Part shown: piece after piece, positions 1 through 12,366 of the stretch
Layout of the letters: each line of letters begins with the position of its first letter
Numbering within the stretch: position 1 is the first letter of the stretch
Assembly (NCBI RefSeq): GCF_000004075.3
Contig: NC_026657.2
Coordinates: 434,001 to 498,000, forward strand
From: Cucumis sativus
Taxonomy: Eukaryota; Streptophyta; Magnoliopsida; Cucurbitales; Cucurbitaceae
Reading direction: 5' to 3'
Length of the DNA stretch: 64,000 nucleotides
Made by a program: the position numbers and the translations under genes
Notes under the pieces: model-generated
What the model was told of the DNA's origin: nothing
The model's input: only the letters and a program-made list of their open reading frames with translations
Database searches by the model: none

Positions 1-1600
1 AGTTATTTCTCCATGGTTTTTCTCCTATTAGGGTAAATTGTTAAATGGGTTTAATTAATTTGATGTATTATATCATATTCTACAATACACTCACCAAGAG
101 GGTATTAATTAAAAGAGATTAAACAATGAGAATCAAATATATGATATGTTAATAAATATAATAAGCATATCTATTTAGGCAAATAATAATTATTTAAATA
201 CACCATACGTTTGTTACTTTTATATTATTGTTTTCTCACATCACTTCATTTTCTTTTCAATATGTCATCCCTACATTTGTGTTGGCGGTGACGCACATGA
301 AGGATATGATCAAGAAATGAGTGATTATCTATCTATATATATATTTAATATCAATAGTAAAAAGTTAAATGAAATTCATATTGTCGGAACTAAACAGGGT
401 AAGATTTATTAAAACGATGTAAACTAAATTTAGGTATTTGAAAGTATAAATGCTAAAATGTTGGTGTTGTTACGTTAGCAATAACATAATCGGTATAAAA
501 ACAAACATTTTTTTAATAAAAAGTCAAGAGTCTAATTCACGATATAGAAATAAACTATTGCACTATAAGATCGGTACAACAACCTTGGAAGGACGTGGAA
601 TTGAGGCGGAAAACCCTAGTAAAATTTTAAAAAATTGATGTGTGAATAATTACCATTGTTTATACCATATCTTAGTTATATACTTTGGGGCATTATTTTT
701 TTAATTTGAGTGTAAATATGGTGAGTGGCACTAACATGAATAGGTCACCATAGCTTAATCCAAAATAATGTTCAATACTTTTGATTTCTTTTCTCATTAG
801 CTTTTTGAGTAATTTCTAATCATAAATCAAAGATCTAATTGGACTTAAGTCTAAAAAGACTTATGAGACAAATAGTTAGAAAGTTACAAAAAGACATAAT
901 AACTTTAATGTTTTTAATCATTTTTCAAAGTTCAATAAAACACCACTTTTTGAGTAGTAGAGATGAAAGTTGTCATAATTAAGAAAGTAGTTAGTAACAT
1001 TTACTTCAAAATATCAATATCGACCACTACGTTTTGAAAGTATAACAAGAATCGGTGTATTTTCAAGTATACTAAAATGAACCAAAATATTACACTTTAT
1101 TGAGAATAGACTAAAGTAGATTTATATACGTGCCTATCATGATACATATAACATATAACAATCTATATATTGATCTTTTAGAGATATAAATATTTTTCAG
1201 AAGTTTTGTAATACATATATATATATGTTACGTTCTCACACTTACTATTTTGATACGTCATTAAATAATATATTAATTACTTATTTCATAGATGAAATAA
1301 AGAGAGTATAGTAATACTCAAAATTTGGTATGATGGGTGTGAGTGCAAAACTAAAGTGAAGTGTGAAAAACAAAACCCATTATTTTTCTCCATGTTAGAA
1401 GAAGTCTATCTCTATCATTATTGTGTAGACTAAAGACTTGACTCCAAAAAGAAAAGAAATGGGTAAAGTACACAAAATGTTATAGACATTTTCTTTTCTT
1501 ACGTGTTAAGTATGTCTTTGCCCATTACTATTTCTCTTTTCCAACAAACAAACAAACACGTGTCTACAAATATAAAATTAGGTAGACGAATTCGTTATTG
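1..1600. other. AT-rich intergenic spacer
   Basis: No open frame here resembles a protein I recognise. The stretch is AT-rich with scattered A/T runs and short ATAT tracts (around 336 and 1217). I see no gene, RNA gene or delimited element. Confidence 0.6.
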
Positions 1601-2212
1601 TTAAATTTTGGATAGATATGATTTTTACGTGATAACAATGATGGATTTTTCTATTTTTTTTTTAAAGAAAGATTTCCTGTAATCAGACATCAGCTGGATG
1701 GTGTCCTTAACACTCGAATGTTGTAGAGTTAGACGCAGACGGGTTGTTTCGTGAGATTAGTTGAGGTGCGCGTAAGCTGATCTAAACACTCGTCAGTATA
1801 AAAAATGAACTGGACAATGGTTTGGTCTGTATGACACACACTTCGATGATTAAGTTAGGAAGTTTGGAGATTTGTTTGAGTATGCAATTTCTACTGAAAA
1901 AATATCTTAAATTTTGGGTAGATATGATTTTTACGTGACAACAATGATACATTTCTATTTTTTGAAAAAATATTTTCTGCAATCAAACATCGATTGGATG
2001 GTGTCATTTACACCTAAATGTTGTAAGGTTAAGCAGATTGTCTCGTGAGATTAGTTGAGACGTGCATAAGCTGACCCAGACACTCACGAATATTAAAAGA
2101 AAAAACCCTAAACCTTGGTGTGGTCTCTATGACACACACTTCGTTGCTTAGTTAGAAAGTTTGAAGATTTGTTTGAGTGTGCAACTTCTACCGGAGAAAA
2201 ATATCTTAAACT
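1601..2212. repeat. Imperfect tandem repeat, two units of about 306 bp, SINE-like core
   Basis: Unit A (about 1601-1906) and unit B (about 1907-2212) align over their whole length. Both open with TTAAATTTTGG and a GATATGATTTTTACGTGA block, share GGATGGTGTC, TCGTGAGATTAGTTGAG and GACACACACTTCG, and close with AATATCTTAAA. Each unit has a core around TCGTGAGATTAGTTGAG followed by a GCATAAGCTGA-like block and an A-rich run. From memory this core occurs in short interspersed repeats of many plants, so each unit may hold a decayed SINE; that part is inference. The duplication itself is directly visible. Confidence 0.75.
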
Positions 2213-3946
2213 TTTTGTCTCAGGTCATTCTTGTTTATAGAGTTTGATAGTCGAATTCGGATGAATTTAAGATTTATCCCTAAGTTTCAAAATGACTCTT
2301 TAAATTATAGGGTACCACTTTGTGATCTAACCAAGGTAAGTGTTAAAGTAACGTGAATAATAAATTGTATCTTTTCAACAATCAATTGATTTTACTCAAC
2401 AACCAAAAAACATCACAGACACAAACACCGTCGTATCTTTTACGTGTAGAACATAACGTTGACTATATTAAATATATTGGACTCAAAAGACTTAGAAAAT
2501 TTAATATTCTTCAAGAAAAAATAAAATCAAACATCCATACCATTTGGAGTGTTCTAACTTCTACACCTCCATTCACACTTAACAATAAAACACATAAATC
2601 AAATTCATATGGACACAAACTCTAAGTCTCTTTTGTGAGATAGAAGTGTCAATGATGATGAGGCGTGGCACCTTTTCATTCGTGAGAATTTTAAAAATAA
2701 CATTGTTAAAAAATGTGCCACTAGAAATTCAAACATTTCTCAAAATGGATTTCTACTATTTATTTTGGAGAAACTAAAATGGAAAAGAGACAACTTAATT
2801 TATTTCTATTTCCCAAAGAATGGGCAAGAAATAAGTGGGTATGTGATGTAACATTCTCATATAAGCTAAGCTAGAGATTGATGTTATATGATGGAAGAGA
2901 ATTCGAAACACAAACTCGTTGATGGTTAGTATATATTGAAGATGTCAATTGAGTTAAAGAAAACATTTTAAAATTTAAAATTTAGACGTAGTAATTTGAT
3001 ATTTTCTTAGAATTATTTCAGTGTTCAATCAATTTCTTTCTATTTGAATGCGTTTTATGGAATAACCTTCTCTAAATTATATGAATAAAAAATACATATA
3101 GAAGTTATAAAAAACCTATATAACTTGAGTTAATTTTCTTTTTATAAATTCTAGATTTACCCTTCCAGAATTTATTCTTTCTTTGTCATCTTTCATTTTT
3201 TCGATATTTTTTTTTTATCAAGTATTGTGTCCTTTCTTTTTCTTCTTCTTATTACACTAGATGATCGTCTACCAAAATCTAAACAATCAATTATTTACCA
3301 AAATAGACAGAGATAAACCACTAGATCATTTAAACGAAATACAAGATTATTTAGATTGAATACAATATCATTTAAACTGAATATGAAGGTACAAGATTAT
3401 TTAGACGATTATAAAATCGTGTATTTTTATTATAAATAGTTTATTTGTTTTTTTCCTATTTTTGACCATTTTCCTTAAATTATTGTAAATAATATTTACA
3501 AAATATATCTCAATTACATATTCTAAGGATAGAAATGAAATTTCATTATATTTTTGTAAATATTTCTTTATATCTGAAAATAACACAAACATATGTTAAA
3601 AAAGAAAAAGAAAAAGAAAACATAAGTTTCTTATTCAATAAATCACCAAACTCCTTTAATCGAAAATTTTAGTTGCAACGAAATATGAAACTTCAAGTTT
3701 AGGATAGAATCGGTTTGACAAAAGAAAAAGGGCGAAATTACGAACACTTATTCATGTAATTCGATAAACATGAAAACTGCACAGAAGGAAAAAGATAGAT
3801 AGAAGAATTTCATGGTAAAATAATGGCTGATTTCCTTAAAAAAATTTCAAAAATGGATAACTTTTCAACGCTGCCTTTCCTTCTTTTTCCCAATACTTCC
3901 AAACGAACCCATAAGTCAACAAACAAATCACTCGCAGCGCCATTCG
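2213..3946. other. Intergenic spacer upstream of the chitinase gene
   Basis: AT-rich, with no recognisable gene. The open frame at 2353-2625 has low-complexity composition and no family resemblance. The last 200 bases before the chitinase start become less AT-rich and probably hold its promoter and leader, but I find no convincing TATA box at the expected distance. Confidence 0.5.
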
Positions 3947-6476
3947 ATGACGAAAATCTACACCTCTTTCATAACCCTAACTTTCGTTCTCTTGACGACA
4001 CCGGCGACGTCATCGGCGCAGTCATGTGGCGGCGGAGAATCGGCTGACGCCATGTGTCCAAAAGGTCTCTGCATCGCCGGGTCGGGGTTATGTGGATCTG
4101 GATTTCTGAGGCGATGCGGTTCGGATCTAACATTTGGGAACCCTAACGAGGGAATGGGGGGCGTAGTTAGCGCATCGGAATTCGACGGAATGCTTAAACA
4201 TCGAAACGATGGGAGTTGCGAGGGGAACGGATTTTATAGCTATGAGGCTTTTGTGGTTGCGGCGGCGGAGTTCGATGGCTTCGGCACCACTGGGAATTTG
4301 AGTACAAGGAAGAGGGAGGTCGCTGCTTTCTTGGCTCAAACATCTTACGAGACCACAGGTTCATTATCATTTTCTTTCTAATTATTTTCTCTTCTAATTA
4401 CTATTAATTCATTTTAAGTTTTTTCCTTTTTCTTTGTTCCATTAGTTTAAACTTTCAACATTAAAATAACCATTGTTTTTAGTCCCTATACTTTCATTTT
4501 TAACGGTCTTACTTTAAATAAATCCAAGACTAGTTTATTGTTTCATTTCTTTTTATTTTTTTAATTAAATTTTTACTTTAAAATTTGAAAACATATTCAC
4601 ACTTTAACTTATTATTATTATTAACCAATTTTAATAAAAAATAATTTTAAAAGATTAATTTAAATAAATGCAAGAACAAAAAAAAAAAAAAAGAAATAAA
4701 GAACTAAAAGTATAAGAAAGACAAACACTATACCTTTAGTACTATTTAATGGTTAAGTCTTGAGTTTAACGCTTCTTTTTCTAGGTAAATATCATGTCAT
4801 CATTGTTTTTTTATTCATTTCATTTGAGTTGTACTCTTAATACTATACTTCAAATCAATTTAAATTTAAATTTAATCTCTTAATAAAATATAAAAAAATT
4901 ATTGAAAACAAAATATTTCACAAAATATTTACCCTTCCTATTATCGAAAACAAAATATTTATCTAACAAATTTAAACTTTATATTGTCTTTTAGTGATTT
5001 TGTTCCTTCTATAAAGTATAAATATTTTGACATTTTTTATATTTAAAAGAAAACCTATAAATTTTAAAAAAATTATCAAAAATAGCAAATTTATTAAAAT
5101 ATTTACTAACATATAACAAAATTTTCAAATTCTATCAATATTACATATTTGACCGACAATAATATCCTTCTATCAACTACATTGATAAAAAGTCTACCGA
5201 TTATTTCTATCATTGATATAATTAAAAAAATTTGTTACAACTTATAAATATTTTAATTTATTTTGGTGTTTTTTAAAGGTACTTAAATTTTAATCAAAAT
5301 TGTTAAAATAAGAATAACAAAATTTTACAAGAAATATTAAAAGAGAGTATTTTTTAAAAAAGAAAAAATCAACAACAAACATAGCAATGACTAATCTGAA
5401 GATTTTATTAACAGTATAAAACACAAAGGATGGAAACTAAAAATAGCGTTTTGACCTTTTTTTATTTTAAAAAGATTAATCTCTTTGAAGATTTGTTTCT
5501 TTCTAGTAGGATTTAATCGATCTTGACTAGACATGATAACTTTCTTTTATAAACTCCAAAAAGTAAATAATAATAATAATAAAAAAAGACTCAGTATTTT
5601 ATACAACTATGTGATTATATATGGAAGATGATATCAGACCATAAGCATGTCAATAGAAAATCATATTAAATACTATCAAGCATATCAGCAACAGATCTAC
5701 AATTAGTATTTAAATAGAGTGAAATCAAATTTTTTAATTTTTTAAAAAAGAGAGATTAAAAAAAATACTTTTAACCACTTAGTAAAACATCTTATGATAT
5801 TAAATAAGAAATAACAATTTATTTCAACATAAACATTTAGGAGGATGGGCAACTGCACCAGATGGTCCATATGCATGGGGGTATTGCTATATCAATGCAA
5901 CCCAAAAAGATCAATTTTGTGTTCCATCACCCACTTGGCCTTGTTCATCTGGCAAGTTATATTATGGCCGAGGTCCCTTCCAAATCGCCTAGTAACTTCT
6001 CTCTTCTTTCTTTTTACTTCATACATATTCATAAGCTTTTGATTTTTAATTTCTACATTTGCATCATTGAAAATATGATTTTGTTTTGGTTGATTAGTAA
6101 CTTTAACTATGGGGCTGCTGGAAAAGCAATTGGAGTGGATCTCTTAAACAATCCTGATCTAGTGGCTACTAATCCAACTATATCATTCAAGACTGCCTTA
6201 TGGTTTTGGATGACTTCTCAAGGAGACAAACCATCGTGTCATGATGTTATGACAGGTAAATGGGTACCATCTAATGAAGATGTATCGGCTAAGAGATTAC
6301 CTGGTTATGGTCTAACCATCAACATAATTAATGGTAATAATGAATGTGGTAAAGGCGCCGATGCTCGAGCAGCTGATCGGCTTGGTTTCTACCAAAGGTA
6401 TTGCGATGTATTGAACATCCAATATGGTGACAACTTTAATTGTGTCAATCAAAAGCCGTTTACCTATGAAGAATGA
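3947..6476 (+). CDS. Class I-like GH19 endochitinase, three exons, with altered catalytic residues
   Basis: Exons 3947-4358, 5841-5991 and 6098-6476 join in frame (942 nt, 313 aa), the usual length of a class I plant chitinase. The ATG at 3947 starts a hydrophobic signal peptide (about residues 1-24, ending near ATSSAQ), so the protein is probably secreted or vacuolar. Residues about 26-58 look like a degenerate hevein/CBM18 domain: several cysteines remain, but the adjacent Cys pair is CI and the aromatic chitin-binding residues are absent. The GH19 domain follows, with [67 protein letters not shown] and [12 protein letters not shown]. In typical members the fourth begins HETTGG; here His is Tyr134 while the general acid Glu135 is kept. 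The second catalytic Glu (barley Glu89 region) falls at Ala157. The family hydrolyses chitin in defence; this copy may be weakly active or a chitin-binding relative. Intron 1 (1.48 kb) carries a MITE-like repeat. Confidence 0.92.
5077..5273. mobile_element. MITE-like element in chitinase intron 1
   Basis: The ends are imperfect inverted copies. The left end has AAAATAGCAAATTTATT then AAAATATTTA; the right end has TAAATATTTTAATTTATTTT. The interior holds the TCTATCA / TTGATA palindromic words seen in the copies near 13.8, 15.6, 48.1 and 57.9 kb. It has no coding capacity. The exact ends are approximate and I found no target-site duplication. Confidence 0.5.
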
Positions 6477-8628
6477 TTCATAAGAAGTTGCACGAGAGAT
6501 ACAGAGACTATAATTGTTTAATTTGCTAATCTTTCCCACTTTTCCTTGGAAAAGCTTCTTATTAGTAGCAAGGAAAATATTTTTCCATACCATCTCAGTT
6601 TATTAGTTTATACAACATTTATTTTTAAATAGTATGAAATCCATGAAATGAAACAATACATAACCAAATAGAACATAGCAGCCTCCAACACATAGAAAGC
6701 AAAATGATATTAAGCATTTCAGAGAGATTTTAAGTGAATATTAAAGTATGTTTGGGAATGATTTCAAAAATGATAAAAGTGATTTTTAACCTTTCTAGTA
6801 TCATCTCCAAATATACAATAAGCATTTCAAGAATTGTGTAATTATCTTTTGTTTCTTGTGCTTAACTGTTGAAGCCCTTTCCTTTAGTTCTTTGTTATGG
6901 CTCAACCTTTTCTCTTCCACAGTGCCCAATTTATATCCTTTATTTGCTCAACAAAACTATGATTATTATTTTTTTAAATTTAGACAAGAAAAGCAAAAAA
7001 TGGCTAATATTTTAGGGCTTACTTTGGCAATGGAAAGGGCAAACCTACAAGTTGTATCGATGCCTTTTGTGCATCAATCACATTTATGCTTTTGTAGAGA
7101 AAACTATTAGTTAGCGTTTGCTCCTAGGTAAGGTTTTTTTAAGTTTGGGATCAGAAAACTTGGTTTAGGTAGCCAATATTTGGATTGTGGAAAATATTTA
7201 GATGTGTTAGGCTTTAAACTCATGTTTGAAATAAAAGTAAAATAAAATAAAGTAAAGGGTATTATGAAGCCTTTATTAGTTGTTTCTGTAATATAATACG
7301 TACCTTTAGAACTGTACGGTCACATGGTAGATACTTGAAGGTCTTGTCTTCTTCCTCTATCCATTTGTTTTCATGTACAAGTTCAGTGTTCTGCAATGTA
7401 CGTGACCTCCTTTTCGATACTCTCTTTCTGTCTCTTTTTTGCCCCCAAGATTCCCCTCTTCCATCTTTTTTCGTGCAATTTGATCCAAAGAAATTAAGCA
7501 GCACCCCTGCCTCCTGCTGCGTCCACAATGTGGGAAATGAAAGTATGGCATGTTCATAAGAGTGTTTCAATGATCTAAAATCTTTTATTTCCCTCCCAAT
7601 ATTATATTCATAATGATGTTTTTGCTATAAAAATGTAACTTGTTCAAAGTTTTCAATTGATATCGAGAAAGATAACTCTAGAAAATTCAAATAACACTTG
7701 AAAGTGTTAAATTTTTGGCAATGAATTTTAATACTTACTTTAGTTTAAACCTCCAAGCTTTGAAATATTATATTTTGGTCTCCAAACTTATAAGTATTTT
7801 ATTTGCTTTCAAGCTTTGCATAAACTATTATTGTAGTACTTTATTGCTAGAAATTATAATCTAGATCATTTCAAGCTTTGCATAAACGATTTAATATTGT
7901 TCCAACTGATCATACAAATTGAATATATCAACAAAAGATATACCCAAGACAAAAGTTAGGACTAGTGAAAAAAAACCCAAAGATTTGATTAAAAAAAAAG
8001 ATCTGAACCTTTGAATATACACATTTTCTTCAAATTCAATCACCTCGAATTGATTTTGCAAGGGAAAAAATGAATTAGAATTTGACAATTTTTTTTCCAC
8101 AAATAATTTTCTTTCAAAAAACTTCAAAGACACCCAAAATATTACCCGTTGCACTCCACTAAACCACATGCCATTTCTAAGGAGAATCTATCAGCATTTG
8201 TCATGGTTAAATGAAACATGGGTGTCAATCCTTTGTCCCACTTTTCGAATTGCGACAAGATTCAAGAGAAAGCAAACAAAATTTAACATTAAATTACTGT
8301 TCCCTATTCATTTTAATATTAAAAAAGCTTTCAGCATATGCATTGCATTTGCACTCCAAACGTGAGATTTATGCAGCTTCAATTTTATATTCCAAACAAG
8401 GAGACAATCTAAGCAAGATATGAGCTGACCTCTCAGTTTTTTGGGCAAAAAAGGACACTCCCGCCGGCCATTTCTCCGCTGCCTAGCTGCATTCATCGAA
8501 ACCAACGCTCGTTGTCTCCTCCCTCTTATTTACCCTGCAATGTGCCCATATATAAACAGATTCATAAGAGTTTAACATCATCAAACTCAGCAGATTCCTC
8601 AAACTTAAGCTTCCTAAAGCAACCAACA
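6477..8628. other. Intergenic spacer with one MITE-like fragment
   Basis: About 6745-6820 has the words TGTTTGGGAATGATTTC, AAAAATGATAAAAGTGATTTTTAA, which resemble the terminal inverted repeats of the MITE at 18189-18391, so this is probably a fragment of that family. About 7320-7560 is less AT-rich than its surroundings and open in several frames, but none of the translations resembles a known protein. The rest is AT-rich, and the last 200 bases include the promoter of the DUF241 gene. Confidence 0.5.
8549..8556 (+). promoter_or_regulatory. Probable TATA box of the DUF241 gene
   Basis: TATATAAA lies about 80 bases upstream of the ATG at 8629, a normal TATA-plus-leader distance for a plant gene. 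The element is assigned on position and sequence only. Confidence 0.55.
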
Positions 8629-9501
8629 ATGGCTGCTCGTTACAATTTACGATCAATCAGCTTACCTTCAAGATCCCATCCCACCACTCTCAAAATCGAA
8701 GAGCAACTAAGCAAGTTGAAGCCATTTGAGAACTCATCTCCTTCAACTTCCAAGTCAATCTGCAATGGTTTATTGGGACTGGACGATTTATACGCTTCCA
8801 TGGATGAGCTTCTCCAAATGGCATCCACCAAACAGGTCTTATCAAGACACCAGAACCGGAAATGGGTGGACGAACTAGTCGATGGATTCATGAAGCTTTT
8901 AGACACCTGCGGGAAGACAAGAGACATGATATTACAAATACAAGAACAAGCTCAAGCTCTGCAATCCGCTCTTCGTAGAAGAAAGGGAGATTCAAGCATC
9001 AGAAACGCCATAGCTAATTACACTCACCTGAGAAAGAAGACGAAGAAGGAGGCACTGAAATTGATCTCATCAACAAAGCAAATGAACGAGAAAATGGGAT
9101 CAACTCAACTGATGAATCAAGATCTCCACCTCTACGCTGTAATTCGAGGCCTAAAAGAATCATGTTTCGTAACAATTTGTATCTTCACATCCCTCTTGTC
9201 GTTCATAGGGATTCAATCAGCGAAATGGAAGCAAAGTCGGTGGGCATTGGTATCAAAAGTTCTGATGCGAAAGGGAGGGATAGGATGCGAGGAAAAAGAG
9301 GAAATAGGCGATGAAATGGGGGATGTGGATGCAGCATTGGGGGCTCTGGGAGAGGGGATCGACGGAGAAAAACTGCAATGGGCGAGAAGAAGGTTAGAAG
9401 GATTAGAAATGGGGATGGAAGGGATCGAGAATGGGGTGAACGCGATATTCAGGCAGATGATTAGAACGAGAGCTTCTCTCTTGAATTTCATCTCTCAATA
9501 A
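8629..9501 (+). CDS. DUF241 family protein (intronless)
   Basis: A single exon of 873 nt encodes 290 aa. The frame is open further upstream, but the ATG at 8629 is chosen because homologues begin with a short basic segment rich in Arg and Ser (here MAARYNLRSISLPSRSHP) and a TATA box lies about 80 bases before it. The protein matches the plant-specific DUF241 pattern: an SLPSRSHP box near the N-terminus, then mostly helical sequence with GLLGLDDLYASMDELLQM, a basic stretch ALRRRKGDSS and SSTKQMNEKM, one hydrophobic patch (about residues 185-200, CFVTICIFTSLLSFIG), and a heptad-rich C-terminal helix. Intronless structure and clustering near SEC14 and STY kinase genes are typical. The function of the family is largely unknown, and I infer none. 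Confidence 0.88.
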   Translation: MAARYNLRSISLPSRSHPTTLKIEEQLSKLKPFENSSPSTSKSICNGLLGLDDLYASMDELLQMASTKQVLSRHQNRKWVDELVDGFMKLLDTCGKTRDMILQIQEQAQALQSALRRRKGDSSIRNAIANYTHLRKKTKKEALKLISSTKQMNEKMGSTQLMNQDLHLYAVIRGLKESCFVTICIFTSLLSFIGIQSAKWKQSRWALVSKVLMRKGGIGCEEKEEIGDEMGDVDAALGALGEGIDGEKLQWARRRLEGLEMGMEGIENGVNAIFRQMIRTRASLLNFISQ

Positions 9502-10342
9502 CCCTGAATTTACTGTTCTACCCCTTTTCCAAAATTCCTTTATATATATTAAGGCAAAGGCATCATCCAAATTTTGAAGGATTGCCCGCCCCCGCCATCG
9601 GATTTTGGTTTTATGTATTATAAAATGTAATCCATCCTTCTTCTTAGTAAATACTAAAACAATTTTGTGCTACTTTACAAATGTTTATATGGTTTTAATT
9701 AATTATTTATGTGCTGCTTCCATAGCTTTAAAATCATCATAATCTTTTAATCGTACAACAATATATACACCATAACCTCACAACTTTTGGTAGCAAATTC
9801 ATTAACGAAGGAGATTTTTAGCTACGATAAATACTATTTCAAAATCCTCCGTTTATTATTTATTACCGTATTTACTATATTCATCACAAACTATTATAAC
9901 AATCTAGGATTATAATAATTCTCATTATCCCTAGCATCTCTTTTATAAGCTTTCATATGCTAACTCAGTATTTATTGCTTGATTAGTTTTATAATAATAA
10001 CTTTGGCTTTCTATTATCATTAGATGAAATTAACCTCAAGCATTATAATACATAAAACTCATATTATCATTGTGAAAAGTAATAATACAGTGTGGGTAAA
10101 AGAAAAAGAGTTATATGTGATTAAAAGGCAATATATACAGTTAAAAGCAAACCAATAGCTTCGTCTTTTTATACAACCATTTTTCTTCTTCTTCGAAAGA
10201 AAAAAAAAATCAAATCAAATATATACAAAGCACTTCTTGGTCTTGAGGTCGAAAAAGAAAAAAGAATGAGTAGAGGCCAAACAAAGCTCCAAACACAAAT
10301 TCACTTAAAACCAACAGAGAAGGCCATTTTTAAATTTTGTGT
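9502..10342. other. Intergenic region between convergent genes
   Basis: This is the 3' flank of the DUF241 gene (+) and of the SEC14-like gene (-). It is AT-rich; a C/G-rich patch near 9590 and A-rich runs near 10200 are the only departures. No gene or repeat is recognised. Confidence 0.5.
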
Positions 10343-11892
10343 TTATGAAATGCACCTCATGGAGTAGACGTGAGATTCCACAGATGGTGCACCATACACC
10401 CTAGGATGATCACTCTCGAGACCATAATCCATCATGGGACGGTACTCAAGATCTTCATCATGATCATATATGAACTCTGGAACCTCGATCTCGTTCCTCC
10501 GTACATGCTCCCACAGCAGATCAATTCTGCTCACGTACCTCACCTTTCCATACACCCTAAAAGCCCACATCCAAACATTTCCCTCTCATTAACACGTTTT
10601 AAATACTTCTTCTTTTATCTTCCAATACCTCTAAAGTCTATCATTATCACTTTACCAATAGATCATGACGTTAGGCGTTCAAACTTAAAGAGTAATGAAT
10701 TAAAAAACAAGTTTATTTCATCAATTTTGATGGTTACATTATAAATTAATAATAGGTTTCTAAAATCTTCAAAGTAATTTTTCACTGGAACAACAGAAGA
10801 AAACTAAAATTCATTGCACTTATTTTGTTTCTAAAATCTATTTGATAATAATTTTAAAAGGTAAAATTGTAAAATATTTATATATGTAATGCAATTTTAT
10901 TGCACATGGAATATCGTATTTGAATTCGTTGATAAATATTTAAGTTTATTTTGAAAAGAATATATTATAAAAAGTGAAATTGATAGAAGAAGAAAGTTTA
11001 GAAAATCGTACTCGCTAGTGAAGAAAATGCGACCAAGAGTGGCGAGGAAGAGTCGGGCCTGGAGGTCTGGGTGAACGAAATACACGGCTTCAAGATTAGC
11101 CTTGACGGCGGCCGGAATCGCGTCATAGATTGATCGAAGGGCGGCGATACCGGGAAAGTTTTGGCTCCTTTGAACGCCGGTATGGAAGTACAAGATCGTA
11201 AAACGCTTGTTCTTAAGCCTAGGGAAGATCTTCTCCTCCAGATGCTTTTTCAGCACATCCAAACTCACAACCCGAGCTGATTTAAACAACGATAATAACA
11301 ACAACAACAATTCAATCTCATTGCTTAAAACACCAAGAACTTAGAATCAAAGCATAGCAACGATACCGTTCAGTACAAATATACAAATACATCTCAAACA
11401 CAGTCCAATTTCAATTTCAATTTCAATTTCAATTCCTCCGATCCAAAAAGAGCAAGTAAATTAAAATAGAATCAGTGCATAGTAACGCTATTCCGCAGAC
11501 AACTTGTGGTCGAAAATTCAATTCGATCGAAACAAGCAAGAAAACAGAATCCAAGCATACTTCTAAAATGGAAGCAGAACAGAGCAAAAAAATCGAATCA
11601 CAGCAGATTAGGGCAAAACATTCAAAAACTTCTTGAGCACAAAATACCGTACCGATAAGGACAAGAGTATATCAATTTAATCTGATCTCGACGAAAAGAG
11701 CAAGAAAACAGTAGCAGAACATAGAAAGGAAAATATGCAGAGAATGTGAGAGAGAGAGAGGAAACCTGGAAAGAATTTTCCAGTGATGCGGAGAATGCGG
11801 CGGCCTTGCTTATCTCTGCCTTTGATCTTGAAGACGTCGAGCTTTTCGAGGTAGTTTTGCTCCGGCGGAGGAGGGGGAAGGTGAGCAGCCAT
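10343..11892 (-). CDS. Small SEC14/CRAL-TRIO domain protein (At4g35750 type)
   Basis: Minus-strand exons 11892-11766, 11276-11012 and 10556-10343 join in frame (606 nt, 201 aa). All junctions are GT-AG, with phases 1 and 2 matching across introns. The protein begins MAAHLPPPPPEQ, and a divergent CRAL-TRIO (CRAL_TRIO_2) fold follows: RDKQGRRILRITGKFFP, then LKKHLEEKIFPRL, FTILYFHTGVQRSQNFPG, LRSIYDAIPAAVKANLEAVY, GKVRYVSRIDLLWEHV, ending in an acidic tail EFIYDHDEDLEYRPMMDYG and SMRCIS. Its length and tail match the Arabidopsis SEC14 cytosolic-factor family member I recall as At4g35750. The CRAL-TRIO fold binds small lipids or scaffolds in the cytosol; the ligand here is unknown. A (GGAAAA)n tract lies in the leader region near 12045-12077. 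Confidence 0.9.
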
Positions 11893-12366
11893 AGTGAAAG
11901 AAGTGGGCAAAAGCTGGTGAAGATGGGAAAGAGAGGAAGGTTTAGGGTAAACAAATTAGTATACGGATAAGGATTGATGAAAGGGATTTGGTGAAATTTG
12001 ATGATGAGATTTCAAAGAGAAAAACAAAAAAAAAAAACAAAAAATAAAAGGAAAAGGAAAAGGAAAAGGAAAAGGAAGGGACGAAGATGATTGGGGGGAA
12101 AAGGAGAGAGGAGCGGATTGTGGGGGCTAATATGATTTTGTCACGCAAGAATATTCTCTTAGCATCTTCCCCTCCCCAGATCTAACCTTCTCTCCCGCCC
12201 CTCATAAATTGTTAGTGTAGGGCAATTTCAAATGGTTATGGTAAGTCATTCAAATTACACTCTTAAATAAAATTTAAATTTTCAAACGTCACAATTTTTT
12301 TTATTATTAGAGTCTAATTTTACCATGAAAATATTGAAATATAATTAAAATTATTTTTATAGGAGT
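11893..12366. other. Upstream flank of the SEC14-like gene
   Basis: It includes a purine-rich stretch (12027-12080: A runs, then a GGAAAA repeat) that reads as pyrimidine-rich leader on the minus strand, typical of a plant 5' UTR or core promoter. No coding signal is seen. Confidence 0.45.

Noticed and set aside
7262-7570. 102-aa minus-strand frame rich in charged residues
   Set aside because: No domain or homologue is recognised, and overlapping frames on both strands are equally open.
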